A stretch of DNA of 64,000 nucleotides from Candidatus Ribeiella danica (GTDB taxonomy: Bacteria > Chloroflexota > Chloroflexia > Chloroflexales > Roseiflexaceae): assembly GCA_016717335.1 (NCBI GenBank), contig JADKFS010000001.1, positions 2,542,001-2,606,000 of the forward strand, in the 5' to 3' direction. Under the pieces are notes generated by a model, which did not search any database, was not told the DNA's origin, and worked only from the letters and a program-made list of their open reading frames with translations. This document shows, in pieces, positions 18,501 to 26,956 of the stretch (position 1 is its first letter; each line of letters starts with the position of its first letter). Position numbers and translations under genes: made by a program.

Positions 18501-19980
18501 CAGCGCACCTGGCTTCACCGCCTGGGGCGAGCTGCCCGGCGGCCAGCCGCTGCTGATAGCCGATCGGCCCAGCTACCAGCCGGGCGAGACGGTCACGCTG
18601 CTGGTCACGCTGCCCGTCGACCAGGCGAGCGCGCTGGTCACGCTGGGCGGCGCGCGTGGCGCGACCGGGCAGGTGTTTTCGCTCCGCGCCGGGCAGCCGC
18701 TGACGCTGACGATGCCCGACACGCCGGTCGATGTGCCGGTAACCGTGCTGATCGCGCAAGCCGCGAGTCGCAGCGGCGGCGCGGCGACCCTCAAGCCGCT
18801 GCCGCTTGCCGCTACCACGCTGTCGGCCGCCGGCGAGCGGCAGCGGATCGAGGTCTCGATCGCGGCGGACCAGCCCGCCTACGCGCCGGGCGCGACCGCG
18901 CTGCTGACCGTGACGACCAGCGATCCCACCGGCGTGGGCGTCCCGGCCGATCTCATCCTCAGCATCGCCGGCGCGCGCGCGGTCGATCCGGCCGATATCG
19001 CGGCCGCGTTCCGCCTGGCCGCCCCGCCGCTGACGATCGCGCCGCGGCCCAGCATCGCGCCGCCCGCGCGCGCGCAGCCGCCGATCGCCCCAGCTTCGGC
19101 TCCGGCGCTCCCCGCGCCCGGCGTGTACTGGAGCCCGGGCCAGCGCACCGGCCCCAGCGGCGTGCTCACGCTGACCGTCCAGCTGCCGGATGATCCGGCC
19201 GACCTGCGCGTCCAGGCCTGGGCCGCCAGCGCCGACCGCTTCGGGCAGGCCCAGGCGACGCTCGCCGTGACGCGGCCGCTCGCGCTCGCGATCGAGACGC
19301 CGCCCGGCTTTCGCGCCGGCGACGAGATCGAGGTCGCGGCGGGCATCCGGAACACCAGCCCGATCTCGCGCGAGGTCGAGGTCAGCCTGTCGACGGCCGG
19401 CCTGCAGACCCAGGCGTCCCTGACCCAGCGGGCGATCGTCGGGCCGGGCCAGCGGGCGCGGATGGTCTGGCCGGCGCTGGTGCTCGACAAGGCGGCGGTG
19501 AGCCTGAACGTGAGCATGCGGTCGCCGGGCGAGCCGCCGCAGAGCGCGCAGATCCAGCGGGCGATCCTGCGGCCGGGCGCGTCGCCGCCCCACGACGGTG
19601 GTGTGGCGCTGCTGCGCGAGTACCTCGACCCCCGCTCGGGCCAGCCGCTCGACCTGACCCGGCTGCGGGCCGGCCAGCTGGTGCTGGCGCGACTCACCGT
19701 CGCGGCGATCGAGCCGCAGCCTACGATCACGATCCAGGAACCGCTGCCGGCCGGCGCCACGCTGGCCGCGCAGCCGACCGCCACCGACTTCGAGCGTGTG
19801 GATGCCGACGCGGAGCGGCTGACGCTGCAGCGCGGCGCGACTGCTCCCGGTATCTACCAGCAGAGCTATATGCTGCGCATGGCCGCGGCCGGGCGCTACG
19901 GCGTGCCCGCGCCCGAGGCAAGCGCCCCCGGCGGCATCGTCGGGGTCGGGAACACGCTGACGCTCGACGTGCTGCCGTAG
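15520..19980 (+). CDS. Big_5 / alpha-2-macroglobulin-like extracellular protein without thioester
   Basis: 1486 residues. An N-terminal membrane anchor (about 10-32, VLAVAVLVIGLLLGLRVLLP) is followed by four bacterial Ig-like Big_5 domains, each opening with a TxPADGA-like motif and ending in a SFxT strand (about 40-140, 140-240, 240-345, 345-440). Downstream are macroglobulin-type beta domains: HHVFLTTDRAAYAPGEQVRF and LLIADRPSYQPGETVTLLVT are classic MG2-like starts, and the late LAIETPPGFRAGDEIEVAAG resembles the post-bait MG domain. The thioester motif (Cys-x-Glu-Gln) and the complement-like terpenoid domain are missing. Bacterial A2M proteins trap proteases in the periplasm or outside; this one could at most act without covalent trapping. 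GTG at 15520 is chosen because AAAGGAG lies 5 nt upstream; GTG at 15493 is the alternative. Confidence 0.8.
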   Translation: MRVLRWAGRFWTGVLAVAVLVIGLLLGLRVLLPLFASPPSLLEATPPDGAGDVSPRARLTLRFSGPMNPRSVERAIRLDPAVDWAPLWSDDRATLTISPTQSLRPDSSYRLTIGVAALSRRFRALDQPVELSFHTAPAPAVVRVLPADGAADVPTSSPISIRFSRTMVRVGALLQPGPLPALRFEPPVEGQVIWLDTATALFRPAAPLRPGTRYTASLAADLADVAGGRLDIPFSWTFSTPAPKVLDTSPADGAGLVAPGATLAITISQQLDLNSVRASLTISPTVAGALAAADLPGGRQLVTFAPAGGWQPSATYVASLAAGAAPTSGNLPLLAPVSWSFTIAPRPTLIARFPGEGQTLPAGQEISLVFNTSIDEQAFRDAVEFTPPASGVRVSSSDAEVRIGADLRAATVYTMTLPAALPDHNGIPLGQEFQIRFLTAPASPALTLPEAPGHLAQAAPDRPASLLVRRTNLSTLSFDLYQLDETTTVRTLGFKESDWSAFQPERYGQRLLRSWRVALADRLNTPAEDRLPLAADGGGLPAGAYYLRLSTLEGPRADLLLLVARTRLTLQMSGATALVWATDLIDGAPLGNLPIALYQGGALIQQSTTDPGGLLRFSRAGGAAASTYVALTSGDQFGAVSGAWDSTGAARDEHHVFLTTDRAAYAPGEQVRFAGVARSTSVPTGTLGLSRAGEVALSARAIASGDRIYQARLSVGPTGVFSDALQLAADAPPGTYSLSASIDGALFQARFVVREDSPASLWVAVQAPPPLIDGEPAELAVDARTPEGLPVASATITWTLDAAPAPLSPVEGYTFGDDEREPAAIPPRAGTGQTDASGRFTLVISDISAGDLPLRYRLTALAGEPGGLAGSAEGSFLVLPAPASVGVRLPSRIFTAGRPGVAELLALDANGQPAARVALRVEVYRRTWERVESGDEPPTWRPRDRLALTRSAVSGADGRASLPLTLPAGGAYRLRVSMVDRQGVRLSSAASLWASAPGFTAWGELPGGQPLLIADRPSYQPGETVTLLVTLPVDQASALVTLGGARGATGQVFSLRAGQPLTLTMPDTPVDVPVTVLIAQAASRSGGAATLKPLPLAATTLSAAGERQRIEVSIAADQPAYAPGATALLTVTTSDPTGVGVPADLILSIAGARAVDPADIAAAFRLAAPPLTIAPRPSIAPPARAQPPIAPASAPALPAPGVYWSPGQRTGPSGVLTLTVQLPDDPADLRVQAWAASADRFGQAQATLAVTRPLALAIETPPGFRAGDEIEVAAGIRNTSPISREVEVSLSTAGLQTQASLTQRAIVGPGQRARMVWPALVLDKAAVSLNVSMRSPGEPPQSAQIQRAILRPGASPPHDGGVALLREYLDPRSGQPLDLTRLRAGQLVLARLTVAAIEPQPTITIQEPLPAGATLAAQPTATDFERVDADAERLTLQRGATAPGIYQQSYMLRMAAAGRYGVPAPEASAPGGIVGVGNTLTLDVLP

Positions 19981-20168
19981 GCCCAGCCAGCTGCGCGCAA
20001 TGCCAGGAGAAAAGCCCCACGCTATCACGAGACTCTGATCTCTGCATCAGCGCGGCGCTATGTAACATTATGTATACTGGTGCTACAATCTGAAAAGAGG
20101 TCGTTCGGAAGGGTTTCGCCCCTCGCGCCTCCTGCTTCTCAGACAAACGTTAAGAAGGTGAGGCTGCC

Positions 20169-21554
20169 GTGTCGTACCACCGCTTGAGCATCGTCGTTCT
20201 GGCCGCGCTGGTGCTGGCCGGCTGCAGCCAACCGCCCACGTCGGGCCAGACGCCGACTTCGACCATCGCTACACCCACGGTCGCGCCGACCCAGCCGCCC
20301 ACGCCCACCACTGTCCCCGCGCCCACCGCCGCGCCGACCCAGCCGCCCACGCCCACCAGCGCCCCCGCCCCTACCGCAACCACCGAGCCGCCCGCGCCCA
20401 CCGCGACCACCCAGCCGGCGTTCGGCGGCGAGCTGCTGTTCCTGCGCAAGGGCGCGCTGATCGCCTTCGACATAGGGGCGCGCAAGGAGCGCCAGATTGC
20501 CGACGACGTGAGCGACTTCGTCCCGTCCCCCGACGGTCGGACGATCGCACTGGTCCGCGGCGCGGGTCGCGCGACAGAGCTATGGCTGGTGCGGCGAGAC
20601 GGCGGCGGACCAGTGCAGCTGACCGGCAACGACCGCGCCGAGGAGCGGCCGGCCTGGTCGCCCGACGGGCTCGCGCTGCTGTTCGGCTCCTCGACAAGCG
20701 AGGCGCCCTACCAGCCCGAGTGGCTGGCCTGGTCGGCCTGGTGCGCTGGCAGCGAGATCCACCTGCTGGCCGTCGCCGACCGCGTCGAGACATCGCTCGG
20801 GCCTGGCTGCGACCCGGCCTTCTCGCCGGACGGCAAGCGGATCGCCTTCGCTACGCCGCCCAGCGGCACGCAGGCAGGCGTGCGCGGCCCGAACATGCAG
20901 AACGCCATCCGCCTGATCAACCGCCAGGGCCAGAATGGCTGGAGCTTTGCCACAGCCAGCGCGAGCGCGAGCGACGACCCGATCGCGTCCAGCCTGCTGG
21001 TCTACGCGCCGGCCTGGTCGCCCGACGGCGCCCAGCTCGCCTACCATCGCTTCGTCGGCTACCGCGCGCTGGTGGACATCAACCTGACCGAGATCGGCGG
21101 GTCGTTCGAGGGGAAGGGCCAGCCGCTCAACGACGGCGCCGGCTGGCTGCTACCGACCCACTTCGCGCCTGGCGGGCAGCTGGTGGCGATCACGCAGAAC
21201 AACAACAGCGACCCGCGCGGCTGGGGCGGCTGGGACAACTGGTCGGTCGCGGTGCTGCGGCTCGACGGCACGCACGAGATCGCGCTGCCGAGCGGGCCGC
21301 TGGGGGCCGTCGGCCAGCAGGTCGCCGCGCTCGCGCGCGGCCAGTCGGCCGCATGGTCGCCCGACGGCATGACCCTGGCGGTCGTGCTGCCGCCCGGCTG
21401 GAGCCCGCAGCTCTCGCCGAACGAGCCGCTCGACTCCGGCGAGCAGCCCGGCGAGATCTGGCGCTGGCGCCCTGGCGATCAGCCCGAGGAGCGACTCGCG
21501 ACCGAGGTGGACTTCGGCTCGCCGCTGATCTGGCTGCCGGCCGTGGGCGGGTGA
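20169..21554 (+). CDS. TolB-like beta-propeller lipoprotein (PD40 repeats)
   Basis: 461 residues. The signal peptide ends in lipobox LAGC with Cys19 as lipidation site. A Thr/Pro/Ala linker (about 24-80, repeats of PTQPPTPT) holds the domain away from the membrane. The rest is a WD40-like PD40 propeller as in the TolB C-terminal domain, with at least four blade motifs: DFVPSPDGRTIAL, ERPAWSPDGLALLF, DPAFSPDGKRIAFA, APAWSPDGAQLAYHR and AAWSPDGMTLAV. It has no TolB N-terminal domain. Such proteins bind other proteins or glycans on the cell surface; no enzyme site is visible. It starts 188 bp after the macroglobulin-like gene, too far to call an operon with confidence. GTG start. Confidence 0.82.
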   Translation: MSYHRLSIVVLAALVLAGCSQPPTSGQTPTSTIATPTVAPTQPPTPTTVPAPTAAPTQPPTPTSAPAPTATTEPPAPTATTQPAFGGELLFLRKGALIAFDIGARKERQIADDVSDFVPSPDGRTIALVRGAGRATELWLVRRDGGGPVQLTGNDRAEERPAWSPDGLALLFGSSTSEAPYQPEWLAWSAWCAGSEIHLLAVADRVETSLGPGCDPAFSPDGKRIAFATPPSGTQAGVRGPNMQNAIRLINRQGQNGWSFATASASASDDPIASSLLVYAPAWSPDGAQLAYHRFVGYRALVDINLTEIGGSFEGKGQPLNDGAGWLLPTHFAPGGQLVAITQNNNSDPRGWGGWDNWSVAVLRLDGTHEIALPSGPLGAVGQQVAALARGQSAAWSPDGMTLAVVLPPGWSPQLSPNEPLDSGEQPGEIWRWRPGDQPEERLATEVDFGSPLIWLPAVGG

Positions 21555-21588
21555 TCGCGCCTGGTGCGGATAGCTGAGCGCCCCTAAC

Positions 21589-21620
21589 GACGATGGACGA
21601 GAGCAATACCGTCCATCGTC
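21589..21620 (+). terminator. Hairpin after TolB-like gene
   Basis: GACGATGGAC (21589-21598) pairs perfectly with GTCCATCGTC (21611-21620) around a 12-nt loop, 35 bp after the stop codon, followed by TATCATATCC. Probable terminator, although the U-tract is weak. Confidence 0.55.
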
Positions 21621-21658
21621 TATCATATCCGGAGCCAGAATGGACCGAACCGGCCGCC

Positions 21659-21704
21659 TTGTCACCCCATCACCCCATCACCTTGTCACCTTGTCACCTT
21701 GTCA
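21659..21704. repeat. 8-bp tandem repeat (TTGTCACC)
   Basis: Units TTGTCACC, CCATCACC, CCATCACC, TTGTCACC, TTGTCACC, then TTGTCAAA. The last unit supplies the TCA that is the MFS gene's stop codon (TGA on the minus strand), so the array abuts and slightly enters the coding region. Confidence 0.9.
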
Positions 21705-22979
21705 AAACTCCGTGTCCGCGACCCCCTCGCCATGCCCGAGCAGATCGGCGCCAGGCGCGCTCGGCCACAGCAGCAGCGCCAGCGCCAGACCGGGCAACAC
21801 GAAGACGCCGGCAAGCAGCAGCGCCAGCGTGCGGGTCGGCCAACCGGCGTCCGCGGCCACGCCGACGGTGTAGCTGGACAGCGCGGTCGCCAGAGTCAGC
21901 AGCGCCCCTTCGACGGCGAAGACGCGCCCCTGCAGCCGGTTGGGCACGGCCATCTGGAGCAGCGCCGTGCTGAAGACCCACTCGATGCTCCCGCCGATGT
22001 GTGCGATCAGCACGCCGAGCGCCGCGAGCGGCAGCGACGGCGCGCCGCCGACGACCGCGTAGCCGGCCGCGGTGAAGAAGAACGCCGGCCCGATCGCGCG
22101 GCGCAGGAAGCGCTCGCCGTCGCCGCCGAAGCGCCGCGCCACCAGCGGCCCAATCCCGGCGCCGAGCCCGCGCGCCGCGTACAGCAGCCCGATGCTCAGC
22201 GCGCCGTTCACGCCGAGCGGGAAGATCTGCCGGCCAAACAGCGTCAGCAGCAGCAGCACCCCGCCGCCCAGGCTCCAGAGCATCTTGGTCAGCGCGTAGA
22301 TCGCGATGTCGCGCCGGCTGAACATGAACGCCAGCCCCTCGCGGAACTCCTGCAGCCGGCTCGCCGGCCGGCGCTCGTGCATGTGCGCCTCGTAGACCGG
22401 CACGGTCCAGATGAACGCGGCCGAGAGCACAAATGAGGCCGCGTCGATGATGAACGCCGCGTCGGTGCCGAGCGTGCCCGCCACCAGGCCGCCCAGCGCC
22501 GCGCCGATCGCCAGCATGGCGGACCACGTCGCGCCGCTGATCGCATTGGCGGCGATCAGCTCCTCGCGCCGCGTCACGTTCGGGATCACCGCCGTGCGCG
22601 CCGGGTCGAAGAACGAGACCAGCGACATCTTGAGCACGGTCACGACGTAGATGATCCAGACCTGGCCGGGGTCGCGCACCAGCAGGAACAGCAGCACCAG
22701 CGCCGCGCTGCCCAAGTTCGCGGCGATCATCACCAGCTTGCGCGGCAGCCGGTCGACGACGACGCCGGCCCACAGGCCCACGACCGTCGACGGGAGAAAC
22801 TGCGCCACCAGCAGCGCGCCGACCGCCTGGCCCGAGCCGGTCAGGTTCAGCAGCAGCGCGAACAGCGCGATCGAGTCGAACCAATCGCCGAGCTGGCTGA
22901 CGATCTGCCCGTACCAGAGCCTTCGGAACGCCCGGTTGTCTCGCAGCAGGGCCAGGTAGCCGACTGGGGCCATAGACAT
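21702..22979 (-). CDS. MFS-family exporter (EntS/MFS_3-like)
   Basis: 425 residues with about 12 transmembrane helices. The N-terminus NRAFRRLWYGQIVSQLGDWFDSIALFALLL and the loop motif AGVVVDRLPRKLVMI (the A motif between helices 2 and 3) are typical of the MFS_3 group that includes enterobactin exporter EntS and several drug exporters. FDPARTAVIPNVTRREELIAANA is another signature of the group. Substrate unknown. It is transcribed away from the M4 protease; the shared upstream region is rich in palindromes. The C-terminus DTEF and stop fall at the edge of an octamer repeat array. Confidence 0.88.
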   Translation of the reverse strand: MSMAPVGYLALLRDNRAFRRLWYGQIVSQLGDWFDSIALFALLLNLTGSGQAVGALLVAQFLPSTVVGLWAGVVVDRLPRKLVMIAANLGSAALVLLFLLVRDPGQVWIIYVVTVLKMSLVSFFDPARTAVIPNVTRREELIAANAISGATWSAMLAIGAALGGLVAGTLGTDAAFIIDAASFVLSAAFIWTVPVYEAHMHERRPASRLQEFREGLAFMFSRRDIAIYALTKMLWSLGGGVLLLLTLFGRQIFPLGVNGALSIGLLYAARGLGAGIGPLVARRFGGDGERFLRRAIGPAFFFTAAGYAVVGGAPSLPLAALGVLIAHIGGSIEWVFSTALLQMAVPNRLQGRVFAVEGALLTLATALSSYTVGVAADAGWPTRTLALLLAGVFVLPGLALALLLWPSAPGADLLGHGEGVADTEF

Positions 22980-23084
22980 CGGGTTAACCTCTGATCGATC
23001 GAAGACTCAGCCATTATAGCCGATACGCGGCCTGGATCTGGGAGTCTCAACAAAGGGTGTGGCGTACGTTTTTGTATGCCCCTC

Positions 23085-23215
23085 CCCCCGGCCCCCTCCC
23101 CGCGTGGCGGGGAGGGGGTGATTCAGGTGCGGGGCGGCGGGCGCCCGCCGCCCCGCATACCTCTTCCCCCCGCTCCCCCAAGGGAGCGGGGGCAGGGGGT
23201 GGGGGGGAAGTGCAA
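23085..23215. repeat. Cluster of GC palindromes in a divergent promoter region
   Basis: Three adjacent inverted repeats: CCCCCTCCCC / GGGGAGGGGG (about 23090-23118), a perfect 30-bp palindrome with no loop (23128-23157, centre GGGC/GCCC) and CCCCGCTCCC / GGGAGCGGGG (about 23167-23190). They lie between two start codons, so they are unlikely to be ordinary terminators. The 413-bp gap contains nothing else but the promoter at 23249. Confidence 0.7.
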
Positions 23216-23248
23216 GACGTTACGTCACATCCCTTAACAAAGAGCTTA

Positions 23249-23277
23249 TTGCATCCACGAACTGCATACGCTATACT
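23249..23277 (+). promoter_or_regulatory. Sigma-70-type promoter of M4 protease
   Basis: TTGCAT (23249-23254), a 17-bp spacer and TATACT (23272-23277), 116 bp before the protease ATG. The match to TTGACA/TATAAT is four and five of six positions respectively. Confidence 0.55.
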
Positions 23278-23392
23278 GAGGGAGAATTCCTCAGTAAATG
23301 GCCTTACATATCTCGCCAGCAGGTTGATCAGCACATGCTGTCAACCCGCCTTGTTACACCGTCCTCGCTGTACGACGAAGGAGGGCCACCGT

Positions 23393-26056
23393 ATGCGGAT
23401 CTTCAGCTTCTGGCTAGCTCTCGGCACCCTCGTGCTGCTCGCCGTGGTGTCGCCGTTCGGCGCGGCCTTGTCGGCGCCCCCTGCGCCGAATGATCTGGTG
23501 GCGTCGATCCAGGCGCAGACCGGCGGGCACGCCCACATCTCCTTCCACGGCGAGACCGGTACGGTTCGATTCATCGATACCGAGCGCGGCTACCCGATCC
23601 CGCGCCCCAGCGGCCTGACTGCCAGCGCCTCGCCCGAGCAGGCCGCCCGCCGCTTCCTCAGCGACTATAGCCCGCTGTTCGGCCTGACCGACCAGGCGCA
23701 CGAGCTGATCGTCTCCCGCGCCGAGACCGCCCCCGCCGACTCGTTCGTGCGCTTCCAGCAGGTCCACCAGGGCGTCCCGGTCCTCGCCGGCGAGCTGATC
23801 GTCCACGTCGATCAGCAGCGCAACATTCTCTCCGCCAACGGCGAGCTGCTGCCCAGCCTCAAGCTCGACGTCACCCCCCGCATCGACGCCGCCACCGCCC
23901 AGACCAACGCCCTGCTCGCGCTCGCGCGCTTCTATAGCCTGCGCCCGGCCGAGCTGACCGCCAGTACGCCGCAGCTGTCGATCTTCAACCAGGCGCTGCT
24001 CGGCGGCCCTGGCCCGCAGTTCAACGCGCTGACCTGGCGCATGGAGGTCCGCGGCGTCTCGGCCAGCGAGGTCATCCGCGAGCTGGTGCTGGTGGACGCG
24101 CGGCTCGGCACGATCGCGCTGCACTTCAACCAGATCGCCGACGCCAAGACCCGCCACGTCTGCAACAACAACAACGTCCGCGACGGCGACGACAACCCCG
24201 ATAACGACTGCACCGCCGCCAAGTATGTGCGCAGCGAGGGCGGCGCGGCCACCGGCAACACCGACGTCGACCGGGCCTACGACTACTCCGGCCTGACCTA
24301 CGACTTCTACAAGAACAACTTCAACCGCGACAGCATCGACGGCGCCGGGATGCAGCTGATCTCGCTGGTCAAGTACTGCTACTCGAGCGGCGGCTGCCCG
24401 TACGCGAATGCGTTCTGGGATGGCTACCAGATGACCTACGGCGACGGCTACGCCTCGGCCGACGACGTGGTCGGGCACGAGCTGACCCACGGCGTGACCG
24501 AGCACACCTCGGGGCTGCTGTACTTCTACCAGGCCGGCGCGATCAACGAGTCGCTGTCGGACGTGTTCGGCGAGTACCTCGACCTGACCGACGGCGTCGG
24601 CAACGACGCGCTCGGGGTGCGCTGGCTGATGGGCGAGGACCTGTCGATCGGCGCGATCCGCAGCATGTCGAACCCGCCGACCTACGGCGACCCGGACCGC
24701 ACCGGCAGCCCGAACTACACCGCGGATACGGGGTATGGCGACCACGGCGGCGTGCACACCAACAGCGGTGTGAACAACAAGGCGGCCTTCCTGATCGCCG
24801 ACGGCGGCAGCTTCAACGGGCAGACGATCGCGGGGATCGGCATCCCGAAAGCGGCGCAGATCTACTACCGGGTGCAGACGGCCTACCTGACGCAGGCGGC
24901 CGACTACCAGGACCTGGGCAGCTCGCTGACGGCCGCCTGTAGCGCGCTGATCGGCACGGCCGGCATCACCGCATCAGACTGTGCGGAGGTCAGCAAAGCG
25001 GTGCTGGCAACCGAGATGGCGACGCCGCCGACGAACGCGCCCGCGCCGCTGGACGCGCCGGTGTGCGCGGCCGGGCAGACGCCGACCGACCTGTTCTTCG
25101 ACAACCTGGAGAACCCCGGCAGCGGCAAGTGGGCCTCGGCGGCGCTGGTAGGCACCAACCGCTGGTACTACCCGCCGCTGAGCAACCCGTTCGGCTTCTA
25201 CGACGCGGCGCAGCCGACCAGCGGGCAGTACAACTTCTGGGGCTACGACCAGCCCACCACCAGCGATTTCCACATCGGCATGACCTCGAACGTGGCGCTG
25301 CCGGCCAGCGGGACGGCCTACCTGCACTTCAAGCACACCTATCGCTTTGAGGGCAGCGGCACCCACTACGACGGCGGGGTGGTCGAGTACAGCACCAACA
25401 ACGGCGGGTCGTGGAGCGATGCCGGCGGGCTGTTCGTCAACAACGGCTACAACGGGACGCTGTCGAGCTCGTTCGGCAACCCGCTGGGCGGGCGGCAGGC
25501 GTTCACCGGCGCGAGCTTCGGCTACACGGCGAGCCGGGCGAGCCTGACGTCGCTGGCCGGGCAGAACGTGCGCTTCCGCTTCCGGATCGGCACCGACAGC
25601 TCCGGCGATGAGCTGGGCTGGTGGATCGACGACATCCGCATCTACACCTGCGGCAGCGCGCCAACGAGCACGCCGACTCGTACCCCGACCAGCACGGCGA
25701 CGAGCACGCCCACCAGCACACGCACGCCGACCAGCACCTCGACCAGCACGGCCACGCCGACCAACACGCCGACCAACACGCCGGCGAATACCCCGACCAG
25801 CACGCCGACGCCGACCAACACGCCGACCAGCACGCCGACGCCGACCAGCACGCCGATCAGCACCCCAACCGACACGGCCACGCCAACCAACACGCCGACC
25901 AGCACCCCGACCGACACGGCCACGCCGACCAACACAGCTACGACCACACCTACGAGCACGACCACGCCGATCAGCACACCTACGAGCACGACCACGCCGA
26001 CCAGAACACCGGAGTCGGCGCCGTCCTTCACCTACCTGCCGCTGATACACAGGTAG
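23393..26056 (+). CDS. Secreted M4 (thermolysin-family) metalloprotease with Thr/Pro tail
   Basis: 887 residues. Signal peptide (about 1-25), then an FTP/PepSY-type propeptide (to about 260) and the M4 catalytic domain. Zinc site His362, Glu363, His366 (VGHELTHGVTEH) and Glu386 (NESLSDVFGEY) have exactly the thermolysin spacing; GGVHTNSGVNNKAAFL supplies the catalytic His region. After the protease comes a jelly-roll-like domain (about 565-745; FFDNLENPGSGKWA ... WWIDDIRIYTC) like those in secreted immune-inhibitor-A-type proteases. A Thr/Pro repeat of roughly 115 residues follows, and the protein ends FTYLPLIHR. That terminal YLPLI also ends the fourth propeller protein, so it may be a sorting tag. 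ATG at 23393 has GGAGGG 6 nt upstream. It acts outside the cell, probably in nutrient acquisition. Confidence 0.92.
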   Translation: MRIFSFWLALGTLVLLAVVSPFGAALSAPPAPNDLVASIQAQTGGHAHISFHGETGTVRFIDTERGYPIPRPSGLTASASPEQAARRFLSDYSPLFGLTDQAHELIVSRAETAPADSFVRFQQVHQGVPVLAGELIVHVDQQRNILSANGELLPSLKLDVTPRIDAATAQTNALLALARFYSLRPAELTASTPQLSIFNQALLGGPGPQFNALTWRMEVRGVSASEVIRELVLVDARLGTIALHFNQIADAKTRHVCNNNNVRDGDDNPDNDCTAAKYVRSEGGAATGNTDVDRAYDYSGLTYDFYKNNFNRDSIDGAGMQLISLVKYCYSSGGCPYANAFWDGYQMTYGDGYASADDVVGHELTHGVTEHTSGLLYFYQAGAINESLSDVFGEYLDLTDGVGNDALGVRWLMGEDLSIGAIRSMSNPPTYGDPDRTGSPNYTADTGYGDHGGVHTNSGVNNKAAFLIADGGSFNGQTIAGIGIPKAAQIYYRVQTAYLTQAADYQDLGSSLTAACSALIGTAGITASDCAEVSKAVLATEMATPPTNAPAPLDAPVCAAGQTPTDLFFDNLENPGSGKWASAALVGTNRWYYPPLSNPFGFYDAAQPTSGQYNFWGYDQPTTSDFHIGMTSNVALPASGTAYLHFKHTYRFEGSGTHYDGGVVEYSTNNGGSWSDAGGLFVNNGYNGTLSSSFGNPLGGRQAFTGASFGYTASRASLTSLAGQNVRFRFRIGTDSSGDELGWWIDDIRIYTCGSAPTSTPTRTPTSTATSTPTSTRTPTSTSTSTATPTNTPTNTPANTPTSTPTPTNTPTSTPTPTSTPISTPTDTATPTNTPTSTPTDTATPTNTATTTPTSTTTPISTPTSTTTPTRTPESAPSFTYLPLIHR

Positions 26057-26083
26057 TCATCGTCTTGGTACATTCGAATCAAA

Positions 26084-26116
26084 AGCCGAGGACCGTGTGT
26101 CCCACGGTCCTCGGCT
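26084..26116. terminator. Bidirectional terminator hairpin
   Basis: A 14-bp perfect stem (AGCCGAGGACCGTG / CACGGTCCTCGGCT) with loop TGTCC, flanked by AAA on the left. It lies between the convergent protease and membrane-protein genes; the left flank gives the minus-strand transcript a short U-run. Confidence 0.75.
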
Positions 26117-26136
26117 CTTGGTCATCGGCTCCTGCT

Positions 26137-26781
26137 CTACCTCATCCAGATCGTCCCGTCCAGCGCGTGCCGATCGATCGGGTGCTGCCGGTAGGTCTCG
26201 ACCAGGTCGACGAATGCGTCGGCTTTGCCGCCCAGCAGAGCTTCGGGGATCAGGACGTCGTAGCCGGTCTTCGCGCGGAAGAAGGCCATCTGCGCCGCGA
26301 TCGGGCGGCTGTTGCGCCGCCTGAACGGCCGCAGCCCGCGCTCGATCCAGCCCAGCGACCGCGCGATCGGCCCGGACGCCGCGGGCAGCCGCTCCTCGTA
26401 GGTCTGGATGTATGCTTCGGCGTCGCACAGGGCGATCCCCAGCTGGCGACGGCTGCCCAGGGCCAGCAGGCTGGCGCGGTGGCTGGTCACGCCGAGACGC
26501 TCGATATTCTCCCAGGTGATGAACGCCGCCGAGTGCCCGAGGTTCAGCAGCAGCCCCTTGCTGTCGAAGATGATCCCCGCGCGCCGGTCATTGCTGAGCA
26601 GCCAGAAGGTCAGGCCGATCGCGAAGAGCAGCAGCCCCAGCAGATCGACGCTGATCAGCAGTGCGGTGATCGCCGCGCCGGCGCCGACGAGCCGGCCGCC
26701 GTCGATCAGGCACCAGCCTCCGATCGCCCAGCAGGCCAGCGCGACGACACGAAGACGTGGTTGATTCGGAGAGATCCGCAT
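26137..26781 (-). CDS. Two-TM membrane protein of unknown function
   Basis: 214 residues. Two hydrophobic helices sit near the N-terminus (about 10-32 and 36-62), followed by a cytoplasmic-looking region with NDRRAGIIFDSKGLLLN ... AFITWENIERLGV, a strand pattern like the PH-like domain seen in STM3941-type two-TM proteins. That resemblance is weak and from memory. The C-terminus (FFRAKTGYDVLIPEALLGGKADAFVDLVETY) would fit the same family. GAGGAG lies 8 nt before the ATG. It is the last gene of a possible minus-strand pair with sixA (175 bp apart). Confidence 0.7.
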   Translation of the reverse strand: MRISPNQPRLRVVALACWAIGGWCLIDGGRLVGAGAAITALLISVDLLGLLLFAIGLTFWLLSNDRRAGIIFDSKGLLLNLGHSAAFITWENIERLGVTSHRASLLALGSRRQLGIALCDAEAYIQTYEERLPAASGPIARSLGWIERGLRPFRRRNSRPIAAQMAFFRAKTGYDVLIPEALLGGKADAFVDLVETYRQHPIDRHALDGTIWMR

Positions 26782-26956
26782 AGCTAGGCTCCTCAGTGGC
26801 TGATATCAGGCAAAGACGAGAGGAGCGGCGCTCATGACTCGCCGCGCTTCCACGGTTCATTGTAGGTGAGCGCGCAGCGGTCAACAATAGGAGGGTGGTA
26901 CTGTCCTCGGGCGCCATGGGCTCCCGATCGAACCTGGCGCTGCCGGGACCTTTCAC

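Noticed and set aside
15562..20028. Long minus-strand frames opposite the macroglobulin-like gene (15562-17763 and 18475-20028)
   Set aside because: Arg/Gln/Asp-rich shadow translations; the plus strand shows ordered Ig-like and MG domains.
26057..26110. CATTCGAATC considered as a tRNA T-loop
   Set aside because: No acceptor, D or anticodon stems fit around it; the region is the terminator after the M4 protease.
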